Of a stretch of 64,000 nucleotides of DNA, positions 62,901 through 64,000 are shown in pieces. Numbering within the stretch: the first letter of the stretch is position 1; each line of letters opens with the position of its first letter. The notes beneath the pieces were generated by a model. The model did no database searches and was not told where the DNA came from. It saw nothing but the letters and a program-made list of their open reading frames with translations. The DNA lies in contig NZ_JABAHZ010000002.1 of assembly GCF_012641265.1 (NCBI RefSeq), positions 1,240,001 through 1,304,000 on the forward strand, written 5' to 3'. The translations under genes and the position numbers were made by a program. The stretch comes from Chitinophaga eiseniae. Lineage in GTDB: Bacteria; Bacteroidota; Bacteroidia; Chitinophagales; Chitinophagaceae.

Positions 62901-63082
62901 AGACTTAGCATCCCTGTCATAAAGCCTATGGTATAAGGGCTATCCAGGCGTATGGCTTCTCCGGCATTCATACTAAACTGGCTACCGGTGAAAATGCCCA
63001 GCGCCAACAGGCAGGCAGCAACGAGGTATACGGTGATGCCTCTTGTACATCGTTTGATATCAAATAGCAGGATTGCTTTCAT
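59948..63082 (-). CDS. ABC-2 permease fused to M1-family aminopeptidase domain
   Basis: I start at the ATG at 63082 (MKAILLFDIKRCTRG). The product has about 1044 residues. The N-terminal half (about 1-550) has two sets of membrane helices in ABC-2 permease style. The C-terminal part is an extracytoplasmic gluzincin domain: QQDVINEIAGHELSHLWWGN has the HExxH zinc motif (HELSH), and the third ligand Glu lies 18-19 residues later in LTETLAMYTEMM. The gene overlaps the ATPase gene by 23 bp. Such permease-peptidase fusions occur in Bacteroidota; the peptide substrate is unknown. Confidence 0.9.
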   Translation of the reverse strand: MKAILLFDIKRCTRGITVYLVAACLLALGIFTGSQFSMNAGEAIRLDSPYTIGFMTGMLSLAIIFIATILTSRLLFSESENHFEQILFTTPLHKSGFAAGRFLALWWLTFSSFLVLITGFAAGQQMRSGGAIQLIYYGYPTLIFGGINSLFICSCLSSLAWCTKNKLLTAIGGLLLYVLYMVILLYSNSPFMAQALPQSLLAQRISAIIDPFGLSAYFYVSSTFSVMQRNSLLVPLSGYFLLNRCVILAISLMLTWLSYKRAADTSWQPHRPKAVSHKRSPVIFRLPVTTVYRFPAQMKAIGSFIKTDLHHTFKSIPFAASAIILLFDMSMEMYAAIEKGIRIPQQYASAGLMATTISANFHLLGLLLLVYFVNTLYWKSATVKFAVIETTTAHAGIKQWAHWCSSVFLLLLYTALVIITGILFQYLYRYPYIDWRAYAGVIYFNTAPLALLAGFLLLINRITKRSYIALGISVAMALIVASPLSKKFIPIPLLRFFSGFNGVYSDFNGYGVYVSFFIQRLFFGVCIVGMLWIIYWFIINKSVKRIVVSVIFILAIISFISGRQFMRGYRPYNDLADVRYEKQYRKYQAIPQPTVTAVNTNINLYPDKMAYTITGNYIIRNLTSLPVHRVLINFDDALHLLKAGYTSPWETITIQQVVSEIMLQHPLQPNDSACITFEASYHWWPVNGHLPSNAIIENGSFMRISRYYPQIGYQPQREITDSALRQKYTLGAPTRLKALEAPRATERDFIQLDMVISTPKPQTAIGTGELAGQWQQGDRNFFHYRTSEPIPFRFAVSSAHYSRSSVVHNGVPINVYYHPRHAENVAHLINCAKLTLDYCQQQFGSYPFHSVTFAEVSSYTKGFAGTAYPATIFMTEDMLFHTNIQADQQQDVINEIAGHELSHLWWGNSQIAPDDREGAVMLTETLAMYTEMMLYKKMYGREKMLAKVRLHQQIYDAAKGFSDNPPLYKVTAGDTHISYSKGAVVMVKLSELIGESKVNEALRHFLREYKYPHPRPVSTDLVNEILKVSDVKHHPAIRELFMGT

Positions 63083-63944
63083 GGTATAAAGTATGAAAGT
63101 ATACATGTTCCAGGGTGGGTGTTACCGGGTGAAAGCCATCAGGTGGGATTTCACTATACACGGTAATGTGCAGCTTTTTTTCGATGAGCTGTTGACTGAT
63201 AAGCCGGTGGGTGGTCTGATAATGCGTTAATGCGCGGTGGTCAATTTGTTGGGTCCATACTTTCCCGTTTAACCGGGCTATCATTTCGCCGGGAGTACCG
63301 GTAGCCAGCAATGTTCCCCTTTTTATGATGGCCATCTGCGAGCAGAGATTTCGTACATCTTCTACCAGGTGGGTAGAAAGCATAACAACCACGTTTTCGC
63401 TAATATCGCTCAGCAGCAGGTTGAGCCGATTGCGTTCTTCCGGATCTAAACCAGCGGTAGGTTCATCCACTATGATCAACTGGGGATTGCCGAGCAGCGC
63501 CTGGGCTACGCCGAAGCGTTGTTTCATGCCCCCGGAAAAGGTATGCACTTCTTTATCGCGAGCCTGGTATAGATTTACTTTGTCGAGCAGGTACAGGATC
63601 TGCGCTTTCCGCGCGGCGCTATCCGAAACGCCTTTCAGCACTGCCAGGTGCTGCAGCAACTGGTAGGCAGAGGCGCCGGGATATACGCCAAAATCTTGCG
63701 GCAGAAAACCAAGCTGTTTGTGGAGATATCCCGGGTTTTTTATAACATCTGTTCCATTGAAAAGAATGTTGCCGCTGTTGGGGTGCTGCAAACCCACAAT
63801 GGTTTTCATCAGCGAGGATTTACCTGCGCCATTGGGACCGAGCAGGCCAAACATACCGTGACTTATTTCCAATGAAATATTATCCAGCACTTTTACTGAC
63901 GGCTGGTAGGCCAATGAAAGCTGATCAATACACAATCGGTTCAT
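63060..63944 (-). CDS. ABC transporter ATP-binding protein partner of the permease-peptidase
   Basis: A 294-residue ATPase. Walker A is MFGLLGPNGAGKSSLMKTIV (about 31-50), the signature HTFSGGMKQRFGVAQALLGN (about 134-153), Walker B LIIVDEPTAGLDPEER (about 156-171), and the switch His VVMLSTHLVEDVRNLC. A C-terminal extension of about 70 residues follows. It overlaps the permease gene at its 3' end and shares an ATGA with a partial gene at the window edge, so the operon extends beyond 64000. Confidence 0.94.
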   Translation of the reverse strand: MNRLCIDQLSLAYQPSVKVLDNISLEISHGMFGLLGPNGAGKSSLMKTIVGLQHPNSGNILFNGTDVIKNPGYLHKQLGFLPQDFGVYPGASAYQLLQHLAVLKGVSDSAARKAQILYLLDKVNLYQARDKEVHTFSGGMKQRFGVAQALLGNPQLIIVDEPTAGLDPEERNRLNLLLSDISENVVVMLSTHLVEDVRNLCSQMAIIKRGTLLATGTPGEMIARLNGKVWTQQIDHRALTHYQTTHRLISQQLIEKKLHITVYSEIPPDGFHPVTPTLEHVYFHTLYHESNPAI

Positions 63945-64000
63945 TTCGTGAAGTGTTTAGACAATACAATCCCTGCAATGGAGGTCCATTGCTTTTTGCA
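63941..64000 (-). CDS. C-terminal end of a further upstream operon gene (partial)
   Basis: The minus frame is open from the right window edge and ends KKQWTSIAGIVLSKHFTK-stop, its TGA overlapping the ATPase start codon as ATGA. That 4-bp overlap is the usual sign of a coupled gene. Only 19 residues are visible, so no family can be given. Confidence 0.4.
   Translation of the reverse strand, partial: CKKQWTSIAGIVLSKHFTK

Noticed and set aside
1..64000. Insertion sequence, prophage or integrative element
   Set aside because: No transposase, integrase, relaxase, phage structural or partition gene was seen. The mobile-looking part is limited to the GIY-YIG/tRNA array.

Overview
The window looks like a chromosomal segment of a Bacteroidota bacterium, most likely Chitinophagaceae and Chitinophaga-like. 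The grounds are: a long SecA (1106 residues) with a C-terminal zinc motif; DUF3127 and FtsX-like proteins typical of the phylum; LytTR/LytS-type two-component genes; genes without clear Shine-Dalgarno sites; and TTG-N19..22-TAnnTTTG promoters, clearest in front of the tRNA genes. No plasmid, phage or insertion-sequence genes were seen.

Layout. 1-3298 (minus): a sugar-catabolism set made of an MFS transporter, a Gfo/Idh/MocA oxidoreductase and a sugar isomerase/epimerase that runs off the left edge. 3973-9673 (plus): secA, deoC, a SPOR-domain protein and an M20 amidohydrolase. 9819-11620 (plus): a compact, lower-GC TetR-controlled operon (membrane protein, DUF3817, rhodanese) with two matching operator palindromes. 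11753-14470 (minus): a GntR/YtrA-type ABC operon with an operator next to its promoter. 14624-22555: glyA, a nucleotidyltransferase, a nitronate monooxygenase-like enzyme, an ABC exporter pair, an FAD-dependent dehydrogenase and a DUF3127 protein. 23109-24834: dnaA and tRNA-Ser(GCT).

24974-28971 is an AT-rich accessory patch. It holds a frame-disrupted secreted protein resembling a polymorphic-toxin C-terminus, a lipoprotein that could be its immunity partner, decayed gene fragments and a beta-helix protein. 29172-32416 holds a small secreted protein, an FtsX-like permease and tRNA-Pro(TGG). 32659-32734 is a perfect nested palindrome. 32806-41141 holds regulators (two AraC, one Crp/Fnr), an NmrA-like reductase, an MBL-fold hydrolase and an EmrAB/TolC-type efflux operon. 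41319-50513 holds a GH27 alpha-galactosidase, a LytTR/LytS pair and a complete RND efflux operon. 50777-53639 holds a hybrid histidine kinase and a terpene synthase.

The most unusual part is 55241-56185. A second, identical tRNA-Pro(TGG) gene is followed by two near-identical tandem units. Each unit carries a small GIY-YIG nuclease gene whose 3' end runs into a tRNA-Pro-like relic and a copy of the tRNA terminator. The tRNA-Pro locus at 32343 is a natural empty-site comparison. The array is followed by a truncated AraC gene, an AAA+/DUF4143 ATPase with 33-bp tandem repeats upstream, and finally an ABC exporter whose permease is fused to an M1 aminopeptidase domain.
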